Assembly (NCBI GenBank): GCA_020722185.1
Contig: DYLH01000011.1
Location: 1-47,683 of the forward strand
Direction of reading: 5' to 3'
From: Candidatus Avelusimicrobium gallicola
GTDB lineage: Bacteria; Elusimicrobiota; Elusimicrobia; Elusimicrobiales; UBA9959
DNA: 47,683 nucleotides
The translations under genes were made by a program, and so were the position numbers. Positions 1-7,434 of the stretch are shown piece after piece. Every line of letters begins with the position of its first letter. Position 1 is the first letter of the stretch. The notes under the pieces were generated by a model. That model worked only from the letters and a program-made list of their open reading frames with translations. It was not told the DNA's origin and made no database searches.

Positions 1-55
1 CTAAATGAACAAAATGCTCAATCGCTTATCTCTTACACAGCGAATTTCGCTAATA

Positions 56-84
56 TTGACATAGGTTTGTTTTTATGATAGCTT
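56..84 (+). promoter_or_regulatory. Sigma70-type promoter of the Fur-family gene
   Basis: TTGACA (56-61), a 17-nt spacer and TAGCTT (79-84). The -10 ends 7 nt before the ATG at 92, so transcription would begin at or next to the start codon; no Shine-Dalgarno is visible. A short palindrome GATA-gct-TATC (77-87) overlaps the -10 and could be an autoregulatory operator, but in AT-rich DNA it may be chance. Confidence 0.5.
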
Positions 85-91
85 ATCAATA

Positions 92-598
92 ATGAATATC
101 AATAAAAAGAGAGATTTGCAATATTTTGTGTGTTGCCACAAGAAAGACATAAGGACTTGTTTTAACAAGCGTGGGGGCAGACTTACTGGGCCAAGGAGAG
201 CAATTTTGGATTTTTTTCATAGGCAAAAAGGTCATTTTACAGCTGAAGAAGTTTTTGCAAATTTGATAAAGAACTATCCGGGATTAGGCATTGCAACTGT
301 ATATAGAAACCTTTCAGCTTTGTCTTCGTCTGGAGTTCTAAATAGATTTGATTTTGGAGATGGAAAATCTGAATATGAGCTCTCAGATAGACATAAAGGT
401 GGGCATCATCATCATCATTTGGTCTGTTCTAATTGCGGAAAAATAATTGAATATGATGACTTCATAGATGAAGAAAAGTCCTTTTTCAATAAACTAGAAA
501 AAACTTTATGTTCAAAGTATAATTTTTTTATAAAAGGACATTCTCTGTATTTCTATGGTTTATGTGATAAATGTTTTAAAGAAAGCGGTGAAAAGTGA
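92..598 (+). CDS. Fur-family metalloregulator (Fur/Zur/PerR type)
   Basis: A 168-residue ferric-uptake-regulator family repressor, expected to bind DNA as a metal-loaded dimer. The N-terminal winged helix includes the family motif around ATVYRNLSAL; the C-terminal half carries a His cluster followed by LVCSNCG and a final CDKC, the CxxC pairs that hold the structural zinc. The N-terminus is longer than usual and has extra Cys residues (CC at 14-15, C23). Sequence alone does not separate Fur, Zur and PerR. The zinc-type uptake cluster about 1.1 kb downstream makes Zur attractive, but that is inference from position. Confidence 0.9.
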   Translation: MNINKKRDLQYFVCCHKKDIRTCFNKRGGRLTGPRRAILDFFHRQKGHFTAEEVFANLIKNYPGLGIATVYRNLSALSSSGVLNRFDFGDGKSEYELSDRHKGGHHHHHLVCSNCGKIIEYDDFIDEEKSFFNKLEKTLCSKYNFFIKGHSLYFYGLCDKCFKESGEK

Positions 599-643
599 AA
601 TCTGTAAAAAGCTGTATCATTGAAGTTAAAGTTGTATGAATAT

Positions 644-698
644 TTTTTAGCCATTACTTTCTTTAACTTTCGGAAAGATAATAGAAAAGGGCTAAAAA
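644..698 (+). promoter_or_regulatory. Inverted repeat in the leader of the arginine decarboxylase gene
   Basis: TTTTTAGCC (644-652) and GGCTAAAAA (690-698) are a perfect 9-bp inverted repeat enclosing 37 nt, which itself holds a short CTTTC/GAAAG palindrome. It lies between fur and the RBS AAAAGGAG just before 729. There is no T-run after it, so it does not look like a terminator. It may be an mRNA leader structure or an operator; no known class is recognised. Confidence 0.3.
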
Positions 699-728
699 CA
701 TAGCAAAAATGTATTAAAAGGAGAAAAA

Positions 729-1277
729 ATGGACATATTCGTCGCAAAGAAAATATTTCTTACCAGAGGGGTGGGCAGACATAAAGAAAAGTTGGCAAGC
801 TTTGAAGAGGCTTTGAGAGATGCCAAAATAGCAAGATTTAATCTAGTCCATGTTTCCAGCATTTTTCCGCCCGCTTGCAAACTTATAAAGGCTGAGGAAG
901 GCCTATCAAAAATGAAAAGTGGGCAGATAGTTCATGCAGTTATTGCCAGAAATGCCGTACAAGAGAATCATCGACTAGTTAGCGCATCCATAGGATTGGC
1001 CATACCTAAAGATATGTCCAATCACGGATATATTTCCGAACATCACAGTTTTGGGGAAACTGATTTCGCCGCTGGAGAATACGCTGAGGATTTGGCGGCT
1101 TTGATGCTTTCCACCACTTTGGGAATAGAATTTGCCAGCGAGACATCATGGGATGAAAAGGAAAAACAGTGGGAGATGAGCGGTAAAATAGTGAAAACAA
1201 TGAATATGACTCAGTCTGCGATAGGGAAGGAAGGGCTTTGGACCACTGTTGTTGCCGCAGCAGTTTTCGCTGAATGA
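729..1277 (+). CDS. pdaD: Pyruvoyl-dependent arginine decarboxylase
   Basis: A 182-residue proenzyme of the PvlArgDC family, which converts arginine to agmatine and CO2 in polyamine synthesis or acid resistance. These proteins cleave themselves at a Ser-Ser bond and turn the second Ser into the pyruvoyl cofactor. The site is visible as VSSIFPP with Ser43-Ser44. Length and the Glu-rich segment around residue 117 (EYAEDLAAL) fit the family. The start has AAAAGGAG at good spacing. A hotdog thioesterase follows after one nucleotide. No agmatinase or agmatine deiminase gene is nearby, so the fate of agmatine is not shown here. Confidence 0.93.
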   Translation: MDIFVAKKIFLTRGVGRHKEKLASFEEALRDAKIARFNLVHVSSIFPPACKLIKAEEGLSKMKSGQIVHAVIARNAVQENHRLVSASIGLAIPKDMSNHGYISEHHSFGETDFAAGEYAEDLAALMLSTTLGIEFASETSWDEKEKQWEMSGKIVKTMNMTQSAIGKEGLWTTVVAAAVFAE

Positions 1278-1278
1278 G

Positions 1279-1719
1279 ATGGACAAAGATAAAAATTTGG
1301 AAATATATTCAAAACTGCACTATTCTCACGAAAATTGCATTGTTTGTGGAAAAAGTAATCCATACGGTTTGAAGCTTTCATTTAAACTAGAAGAAAATGG
1401 AAGCGTCGAGGCCGAGTTTGAGGCTAAGTCTGTCTATCAGGGATACAAGGGATTGCTTCAAGGCGGGGTGGCTGCCGCTATTATGGATAGCGCTATGACA
1501 AATTGTCTATTCTATCACGGGATATCCGCTTTTACTGCCGAATTTTCTATTAAGTATAAAAAACCAATTCCATGCGGAAAAAAAATTATTGTAAGGGCAA
1601 AAATTGAAAAATCATACAATCCCCTTCATATTTTGAGCTCCACTATAAGTCAAAATGACATGGTATTGGTTGAAGCTTCCGCTAAGTTTATGGAAAGCGA
1701 TTTGCTCAAGAAAAACTGA
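1279..1719 (+). CDS. PaaI-like hotdog-fold thioesterase
   Basis: A 146-residue protein of the PaaI/DUF4442 hotdog superfamily, likely hydrolysing an acyl-CoA; the substrate is unknown. The motif GLLQGGVAAAIMD is the typical start of the central hotdog helix, with the Asp expected at the active site. An upstream in-frame start at 1249 would overlap pdaD by 29 nt; I prefer ATG 1279, one nucleotide after the pdaD stop, which begins MDKDKNLEIY. Translation is probably coupled to pdaD. An N-terminal CIVCG pair could bind metal, an uncommon but known addition in this group. Confidence 0.8.
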   Translation: MDKDKNLEIYSKLHYSHENCIVCGKSNPYGLKLSFKLEENGSVEAEFEAKSVYQGYKGLLQGGVAAAIMDSAMTNCLFYHGISAFTAEFSIKYKKPIPCGKKIIVRAKIEKSYNPLHILSSTISQNDMVLVEASAKFMESDLLKKN

Positions 1720-1730
1720 ATTTATATAAT
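1702..1730 (+). promoter_or_regulatory. Promoter of the zinc-type uptake cluster
   Basis: TTGCTC (1702-1707), a 17-nt spacer and a perfect TATAAT (1725-1730). The -10 ends 6 nt before ATG 1737, predicting a leaderless message. AT-rich sequence around 1726-1738 (ATAAT-ttt-ATTAT) is a small palindrome that could be a Fur/Zur-type site; this is weak. Confidence 0.5.
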
Positions 1731-1736
1731 TTTATT

Positions 1737-2021
1737 ATGCATCAGAAGAAGTTTTTTATTGTCAGCTTAAACACTATTCTTTCCTTGCTTATTTTTGCGC
1801 TATGGCCTATTCACATAAACGAAAAAGAACACACTCAGGAAGACGGCAAATGCCCTATTTGTATTTCTATAACATCTCCTCAGCTCAATTCAGATTGCGG
1901 CAGTGAGCTAATTTTAAAAACTAGAGAATTTATTGGTTTTCAAGAATTTTTTGTAAAAGGATTACCAGCAAAAGACTTTTATGCTTTTTCTTTGCCAAGA
2001 TCTCCGCCATTTTATTCTTAA
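1737..2021 (+). CDS. Small secreted or membrane-anchored CxxC protein, possible metal chaperone
   Basis: A 94-residue protein with an N-terminal hydrophobic segment (about 7-24) and a downstream CPIC motif plus a further Cys (SDCGS). It ends with RSPPFYS, reminiscent of the Arg-x-Pro-Pro tails of small DUF2946-like proteins often found beside metal-uptake or TonB genes. It heads a cluster holding an outer-membrane protein and a ZnuA/ZnuB pair, so a periplasmic zinc-handling role is plausible. I do not recognise a defined family with certainty. There is no Shine-Dalgarno; a TATAAT box ends 6 nt before the ATG. Confidence 0.6.
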   Translation: MHQKKFFIVSLNTILSLLIFALWPIHINEKEHTQEDGKCPICISITSPQLNSDCGSELILKTREFIGFQEFFVKGLPAKDFYAFSLPRSPPFYS

Positions 2022-2103
2022 AACATTTTCTTAAACCGTTACATTGTCATTTTCCCCGAGTTAAATTCGGGAGTAGTTGATAAATCTTATACAAGGAGTT
2101 TTT

Positions 2104-3249
2104 ATGGTAAAAATATTTTTTCTATTTGTCTTATCTTTAATGCTTCAATTGAATGCCCAAGAAAACAAATCTATAAGTGAGGGCACGCCTTTGCAGGGCA
2201 TGAGGGGGAAAACAGTAAATCTCCCGGACATAAGCGCGCTTGGCAATATAATAGGATATCTAAGCGATGATCCTACTGATTCAGACAAGAATCAGCTATC
2301 TCTTAATGAGGTTGAAACTGCTTTTCAAGGCTATATTTACCCTGAGATGAGGGCGGATATAATACTTGCAATACACAAGCATGACGGCGATTATGAATCC
2401 GAAATATGCGAAGCCAAAGCAAGTTTCTTAAACCTTGGTTATGGTCTTTCGGGAGAAATGGGCAAGATACATATAGACTTTGGCAAAATAAATAAACTAC
2501 ATACACATCACTTGCCAATGACAGACAGGCCATTGGTGCTAAAAAAATTTTTTGGAGACCATGAATTGGCCGGACAAGGAGCGACATTAAAATACCTTAT
2601 CCCGGTACTTCCATTTTACAGCCAAGTTCAGGCTGGATTTTGGAGCATAAACGCTCATCATCACAGCTCTGCAGAAGCAGAAGTATTGGCCATAAATGGA
2701 TCTACTATCACGGTTAATTCTCTGATTCACAGCGATGAGGAATTTTCTCCCGCAGATAAGGTATATACATTTAGATGGAATTCTTCTTTTGAGGTTGGAT
2801 CGCAGAAAGAATTGGAATTAGGAGTCAGCGGCCTCAAGGGGAGAGGCGCTCATTATAAGGAGCATAAGGACAATGTTGAAGTAACCGGAGCTGATCTGAC
2901 ATTTAAATGGTTCCCATCTACTTACAAAAAATGGACTTTTCAGAATGAGTGGATGCATCTTAAAAGAGAAGTGCCAATTGGCGAACTTAATAGAGATGGT
3001 TTCTATTCTTTTTTAAATTACCGTTCCAATAAATACTGGGATTATGGACTTAGGTTTGACTACTCTGAAAATGCTTTTCCAACTATTTCATATGAGAGAG
3101 CTTTTTCAGCGATTATTACAAGACATCTGACTGAAACTTCGTATTGGAGACTGACTGGCAAACATAGAAATATCAATGGAGAAAATATAACTGAGGGCTG
3201 GTTTCAGCTATCTTTTGGGATAGGTCCGCATAGTCACGAACTTGAGTAA
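2104..3249 (+). CDS. Histidine-rich outer-membrane beta-barrel protein, probable metal uptake
   Basis: A 381-residue exported protein. ATG 2104 has AAGGAG at 2093-2098 and starts a clean signal peptide (MVKIFFLFVLSLMLQLNAQ); an upstream TTG at 2077 would spoil it. The mature part has alternating hydrophobic and polar strands rich in aromatic residues, typical of a barrel, and several His clusters (LHTHHLP, NAHHHSSAE, final GPHSHELE). There is no TonB plug domain. It sits directly before a ZnuA-type binding protein, so it may pass zinc or a similar metal across the outer membrane. Precise family not recognised; assignment rests on pattern and context. Confidence 0.65.
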   Translation: MVKIFFLFVLSLMLQLNAQENKSISEGTPLQGMRGKTVNLPDISALGNIIGYLSDDPTDSDKNQLSLNEVETAFQGYIYPEMRADIILAIHKHDGDYESEICEAKASFLNLGYGLSGEMGKIHIDFGKINKLHTHHLPMTDRPLVLKKFFGDHELAGQGATLKYLIPVLPFYSQVQAGFWSINAHHHSSAEAEVLAINGSTITVNSLIHSDEEFSPADKVYTFRWNSSFEVGSQKELELGVSGLKGRGAHYKEHKDNVEVTGADLTFKWFPSTYKKWTFQNEWMHLKREVPIGELNRDGFYSFLNYRSNKYWDYGLRFDYSENAFPTISYERAFSAIITRHLTETSYWRLTGKHRNINGENITEGWFQLSFGIGPHSHELE

Positions 3250-3254
3250 ATATT

Positions 3255-3284
3255 TATGGCTGTGTCTTACAAGACACAGCCATA
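3255..3284 (+). terminator. Intercistronic hairpin between the barrel gene and the znuA-like gene
   Basis: A perfect 14-bp inverted repeat (arms 3255-3268 and 3271-3284, core GGCTGTGTCTT / AAGACACAGCC) with a 2-nt centre, so about a 4-nt loop once strained pairs open. The following sequence is T-rich but interrupted (cacaattttattt). It could be a partial terminator or an mRNA-stabilising structure that sets different levels for the barrel protein and the downstream transporter. Confidence 0.6.
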
Positions 3285-3311
3285 CACAATTTTATTTAAT
3301 AAGGAGCTTGT

Positions 3312-4199
3312 ATGAAAAAGATTTTTTTAATTTTGTTTGTTCTTTGCCATTCACCTCTTTTAGCTAAGATAAACATTATCACTGCTTCTCAAGACTTAAG
3401 AAGCATTACAGAGTTTGTGGGAAAAGATGAAGTTAAGGTTGAATCGCTTTCTAATGGCAATTTTGATCTTCATATGATAGAGCCTCGCCCAAGCATGGTA
3501 TTCAAATTAAAAAAAGCAGATATGGTTGTAAGAATAGGACTTGACCTGGACATGTGGATGGATTCGCTAATAAATGCCGCAAAAAATGAAAAAATTTTTT
3601 ATGGCAAAGAAGGCTATGTTGATGCTTCTGTTGGGATTGAACTTATGCAAAAACCTCAAGGCAAAATAGACGCCTCTATGGGGGATATACATATATTTGG
3701 CAATCCGCACTATTGGCTTAATCCTGAAAATGGGAAGATAATAGCCAGAAACATAAAAGATGGACTTATACGGCTTAAGCCAGAAAAAAAAGAATACTTT
3801 GAGAAGAATTACTCAGACTTCTGCCTTAAAATTGATGAAAAAATGAAAGAATGGAAAAGTATAATAAATCCACTTAAAGAGAAAAAGATAATAACTTACC
3901 ATAACTCCTGGGTCTACTTTGCTAAGGCTTTCAATATGGATGTAGTCGCCAATATAGAGCCAAAACCGGGCATACCGCCAAATGCAAATCATATTCTTTA
4001 TCTTATAAATCTTATAAAGGAAAAAGATGTACATATTATATTGGTTGACAATTTTTATCCCACCAAAGCGGCAATGGAGATAGCAAATAAAACTAAATCA
4101 AAGGTTATAATTTTACCCTCTTCCGTTGGTGGTGAGAAAGAAGCAAAGGATTATATATCCCTCTTTGATTTTATAATAAAAAAAATTTCTGCTAATTGA
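3312..4199 (+). CDS. Metal ABC transporter substrate-binding protein (ZnuA/TroA family)
   Basis: A 295-residue periplasmic binding protein of the cluster A-I family that carries Zn2+ or Mn2+ to an ABC permease. It has a signal peptide (about residues 1-18). The three expected His ligands are visible in FDLHMIEPRPS, NPHYWLNP and ITYHNSW, and an acidic fourth ligand probably in VDNFYP. The long His-rich loop typical of many ZnuA proteins is absent, so zinc versus manganese cannot be decided. The RBS AAGGAG lies just upstream. It is followed after 30 nt by its permease gene. Confidence 0.88.
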   Translation: MKKIFLILFVLCHSPLLAKINIITASQDLRSITEFVGKDEVKVESLSNGNFDLHMIEPRPSMVFKLKKADMVVRIGLDLDMWMDSLINAAKNEKIFYGKEGYVDASVGIELMQKPQGKIDASMGDIHIFGNPHYWLNPENGKIIARNIKDGLIRLKPEKKEYFEKNYSDFCLKIDEKMKEWKSIINPLKEKKIITYHNSWVYFAKAFNMDVVANIEPKPGIPPNANHILYLINLIKEKDVHIILVDNFYPTKAAMEIANKTKSKVIILPSSVGGEKEAKDYISLFDFIIKKISAN

Positions 4200-4229
4200 A
4201 TTTTTTTATAAGTTATTCTTGGAGGCTTT

Positions 4230-5048
4230 ATGATTGAAATAATGTTGCCAGCTTTTTTCATTTCACTCATACTTATAGGGATACACTCTTATTTAGGCCT
4301 TCATATACTTAAAAGGGGTGTGATATTTGTGGACCTTGCCTTAGCCCAGCTTGCCGCCTGTGGAGCTGTTTTTGGCATACTATTGGGCTTTCCGATTCAT
4401 ACTTTAAACTCATATATCACATCCCTTTCTTTTACACTTATTGGAGCGCTTTTGTTTTCCTTTTCAAGAGGCAAAAAAATAAAAGAAATACCTCAAGAGG
4501 CCATAATAGGAATAGCATATGTCGTAAGCGCGGCATTAAGCGTACTGGTTCTCGATAGGATTCCAGGCGAAGCTGAGCATTTAAAAGATATGCTTGTTGG
4601 AAATATACTTTTTGTTTCATGGTCGCAGATAATTAAGACTACAATTCTTTATTCCCTGATAGGGATACTGCACTATATTTTCAGAGAAAAATTTATGTTA
4701 ATCTCTTTTGAGCCAGAAAAAGCTGATAAATCATTAAATGTGAAATTTTGGGATTTTTTGTTTTACGCTTTATTTGGTGTAGTGGTGACAAGCTCAGTTG
4801 AGCTTGCCGGTGTTTTTCTTGTATTTACTTTCTTGATAATACCATCTTCTATGTCAATTCTTTTGTTCTCAACAATAAAACAGAGAATAATATTTTCGTG
4901 GTTTTCAGGTTTGATAATAATGGTAGCTGGACTTTTGCTTTCAGTCAAGTTAGATACTCCCACAGGCGCCACAATTGTGTGCATGTTTGGTTTTTCCTTA
5001 ATAATCGCATACCTCATAAAAAGATCATTTAAAACAATGAAAGAATAA
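4230..5048 (+). CDS. Metal ABC transporter permease (ZnuB/MntB family)
   Basis: A 272-residue integral membrane protein of the ABC-3 permease family with about eight or nine hydrophobic segments. A strong GGAGG lies before the ATG. It should form the channel fed by the preceding binding protein. The characteristic early segment (GIHSYLGLHILKRGVIFVDLALAQLAACG) is of the kind seen in ZnuB-like permeases. No matching ATPase (ZnuC) gene lies next to it; the only importer-type ATPase nearby (10263-11012) belongs to a FecCD system 5 kb away. Confidence 0.88.
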   Translation: MIEIMLPAFFISLILIGIHSYLGLHILKRGVIFVDLALAQLAACGAVFGILLGFPIHTLNSYITSLSFTLIGALLFSFSRGKKIKEIPQEAIIGIAYVVSAALSVLVLDRIPGEAEHLKDMLVGNILFVSWSQIIKTTILYSLIGILHYIFREKFMLISFEPEKADKSLNVKFWDFLFYALFGVVVTSSVELAGVFLVFTFLIIPSSMSILLFSTIKQRIIFSWFSGLIIMVAGLLLSVKLDTPTGATIVCMFGFSLIIAYLIKRSFKTMKE

Positions 5049-5155
5049 GACGATATCTGAGTTCCAGTTAAAAAGTTTAACAGCAAGAAAATAGACATTA
5101 AGATATTAAGGTTCAAAAAACATAACTATAGTATAGCGTGAAAGAGTGTAAGGGG

Positions 5156-5265
5156 AAAATTTCTAAAATTCTAAACTCCAAATATTTCAAAATTTCAACT
5201 TTCAAACTCAATTTCTCAATATCTATTCCCTATTATCTATTTTTTTCAACTTAAATTTTTTATTT
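5156..5265 (+). other. 110-nt tract without a single G; rest of the intergenic region empty
   Basis: The intergenic stretch 5049-5325 contains no gene I can support. From 5156 to 5265 the plus strand has no G and about 20 C. Such C-over-G skew downstream of a gene end is what Rho-utilisation (rut) regions look like, so it may terminate the upstream metal operon; it also lies directly upstream of the -35 of the next promoter. No B12-box or other riboswitch core was seen. Confidence 0.4.
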
Positions 5266-5292
5266 GACGTATTCCCTGTTTTTTGCTACAAT
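5264..5292 (+). promoter_or_regulatory. Sigma70 promoter of the TonB-receptor operon
   Basis: TTGACG (5264-5269), a 17-nt spacer and TACAAT (5287-5292). This predicts a start near 5299 and a leader of about 27 nt containing the GGAAG ribosome site at 5316-5320 before ATG 5326. It is one of the best promoter matches in the window. Confidence 0.65.
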
Positions 5293-5309
5293 TTTTATAA
5301 ATGTAACAC
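5283..5309 (+). promoter_or_regulatory. Candidate NikR operator overlapping the -10
   Basis: TTGCTAC (5283-5289), 13 nt, then GTAACAC (5303-5309). The right half matches the GTAACAC half-site described for NikR operators outside enterobacteria; the left half matches its complement GTGTTAC at 5 of 7 positions. It overlaps the -10 and start site, the usual place for a repressor. The nikR gene is found 7.6 kb downstream at the end of this gene cluster. Similarity judged by eye only. Confidence 0.35.
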
Positions 5310-5325
5310 GATAATGGAAGTTTAT

Positions 5326-7416
5326 ATGTCAATCTTAAAATGTTTTTTGATGTTTTTTTCTTGCGCTCCTCTTATAGCAGGAGAATACTATGATGGGACT
5401 ATGAGTGAAATAGTTGTTTATGAAAGCTCGATAAAAGAAGCAGAAAAATCAAATTTTTCCACTAAGGCAATTGAAAAGGGAAAGAATATTTATTTACCAG
5501 ATATACTTAAAAATGAACCTGAAGTTGACTTAAGAAGAAGAGCCGTAGTAAGCGACAATGCTGATATGTTGTCAATAAGAGGGCTCTCTTCAAATCGCTT
5601 GCTTTTAAATCTAAACGGAAGAACTCTCAATGCTGCCGGAGTAGTAGGCGCATATTATATAGACTGGTCGAGCATCCCTTTGGATAATATAGATAAAATA
5701 CAACTCATAAAAGGTGGATCAGATGTTAAATACGGAAACAATGCCCTAGGTGGTGTTATAAATATAAAGACCAAGGAACCAGAAGAGAAAATACACTATG
5801 GCTTTTTTGGGTCTTATTCCATGGCAAAAGACATAGACTATATACAAAATTACAGGGTGTATAATTCCTTTAAAAAAGGATTATTTGGCTATTCTTTTAG
5901 CGGCAGTTATTCTAAGTCAGATGAATTTTTTTGGAACAATGATTATGAAGCGAAAAATGCCGGCGGCACATTTTTTCTTGATATGCCTTATGAAGGAAAA
6001 CTTGAACTTGGGCTACAATACACGAAAATTAAAAGAGGCTTTATAAGAAATAATAGGAAATCAACAGATCCATCAAATCCTCTATTTTATTCTAAATACA
6101 ATGAAGACTATCCTCTGGCTTTTGGGGAGAGACTAGCGGGGCCAGGAAATCCAAACATTTTTCAACCGGGTCCCGGTTCATTCTGGGATAAAGAAAAGAC
6201 CTATATTGACTTTGGATATAAACAGCCCTTAGGAGATTTATTTTCTGAATTTAAAGTTTATAAAAACATAGAAAATAGATTTGAAAAGAACTATTCTTCT
6301 TCTTTGATAAAATCAGGCTATTCAGACGGCTTGCTTGTTTTAAATAGAAAAGTGGAATCTGATAGGTCGTGGGGCTCATCTTTTTCTGTTTCTGGTGAAA
6401 AAAAGAAAAATTCCTGGGAAACAGGTGTAGAATATAAATATCTTGGCTATGGAGATATAAATATATATTGGTATGATAAAACATACAATGATGATAAACC
6501 ATACACTGGAGGGCCTGCTAGTCAAGAAGGAAAGATATGGGCGTATTATGCTAAGGATAGGATTTCTTTCTCTGACAAATTATCTGCGCATATAGGAATA
6601 AGATATGATAATTATGAGGTCAATCCGCTTAATGGATCAGCTGTGAAAAAATTGAAGGATACTGCCATAAGTCCATCGGTGGGAGTTTCTTGTAAAATTT
6701 CAGAAAGGGATAATATGTCCTTCAATGCCTACATAAAATCTAGAACACCCGGCATGCCGGAGGTATATTGGTGGTCAAATGGAATTACCGGGGGGAGTAA
6801 TAATCTAAAATCTGAGAGAAATCATGCTGTGGAAATTTCTGCTTCTCATAGATTTTTTGATGAAGATTATCTGACAATTTCAGCATACAATTACAATATA
6901 GATGACTATATAATGTTCAGATTTGACATAAACTCTGGTTCAGGAAGGGGTGTTTATAATATAGACAATGTGCGTATATATGGAGCATCTATAGATTATA
7001 GGGGAAAAAAAGAGGATGTGCTAGATTACTATGCCAACCTGACATTACAAAAATCGAAGAAAGGATATGATATATACGATAATGGTGTTTTAGATGGTTT
7101 GGACTATATGCCAAAAGTGAAATCCAGTGTGGGAACAAAGTATTCTTTTACTCCAAAGTCTTCTCTTGAAGGATCCTGGAAATTCGTTGACAATCAAAAT
7201 GTGGTTTATAGCTACGGCGCTTCTCCTAATTACAACTATAAAAAGATTACTCTGTCAGCGTATTCCACTTTTGCGCTGGAGTATAAACTAAAGTATAATG
7301 AGACTTTGGAATTTTCTGCTTATTGCGAGAACATATTTAATGAAAGTTATTCTGAAAAATACGGTTACCCTATGGCAGGAAGAATAGCGGGCATAACTGT
7401 CAAAGCGTCTTTTTAG
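5326..7416 (+). CDS. TonB-dependent outer-membrane receptor (possible nickel or metallophore receptor)
   Basis: A 696-residue TonB-dependent transporter. ATG 5326 follows GGAAG and opens a signal peptide (about 1-19); an upstream ATG at 5314 lies inside that RBS. A likely TonB box (EIVVYES) comes soon after the signal peptide, then a plug domain with LSIRGLSSNRLLLNLNGR and GGVINIKTK, then a BtuB-sized barrel ending in aromatic KASF. The ligand cannot be read from sequence. Its operon encodes a FecB/CD/E importer, TonB and two methyltransferases, and nikR follows, so a nickel complex is the best guess; iron siderophore or corrinoid remain possible. Confidence 0.9.
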   Translation: MSILKCFLMFFSCAPLIAGEYYDGTMSEIVVYESSIKEAEKSNFSTKAIEKGKNIYLPDILKNEPEVDLRRRAVVSDNADMLSIRGLSSNRLLLNLNGRTLNAAGVVGAYYIDWSSIPLDNIDKIQLIKGGSDVKYGNNALGGVINIKTKEPEEKIHYGFFGSYSMAKDIDYIQNYRVYNSFKKGLFGYSFSGSYSKSDEFFWNNDYEAKNAGGTFFLDMPYEGKLELGLQYTKIKRGFIRNNRKSTDPSNPLFYSKYNEDYPLAFGERLAGPGNPNIFQPGPGSFWDKEKTYIDFGYKQPLGDLFSEFKVYKNIENRFEKNYSSSLIKSGYSDGLLVLNRKVESDRSWGSSFSVSGEKKKNSWETGVEYKYLGYGDINIYWYDKTYNDDKPYTGGPASQEGKIWAYYAKDRISFSDKLSAHIGIRYDNYEVNPLNGSAVKKLKDTAISPSVGVSCKISERDNMSFNAYIKSRTPGMPEVYWWSNGITGGSNNLKSERNHAVEISASHRFFDEDYLTISAYNYNIDDYIMFRFDINSGSGRGVYNIDNVRIYGASIDYRGKKEDVLDYYANLTLQKSKKGYDIYDNGVLDGLDYMPKVKSSVGTKYSFTPKSSLEGSWKFVDNQNVVYSYGASPNYNYKKITLSAYSTFALEYKLKYNETLEFSAYCENIFNESYSEKYGYPMAGRIAGITVKASF

Positions 7417-7434
7417 GGCATATATTGGAGTTAT

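Noticed and set aside
2054-2071. Hairpin CCCGAG/TTCGGG before the barrel gene as a terminator
   Set aside because: The stem is only 5-6 bp with a G-T pair and no T-run follows.
5049-5325. Cobalamin riboswitch controlling the TonB receptor operon
   Set aside because: No B12-box-like core or paired structure is present, and the leader predicted from the promoter is only about 27 nt.
5314-5325. ATG 5314 as start of the TonB-dependent receptor
   Set aside because: It lies within the GGAAG ribosome site of ATG 5326 and adds a non-signal-like EVY extension before the signal peptide.
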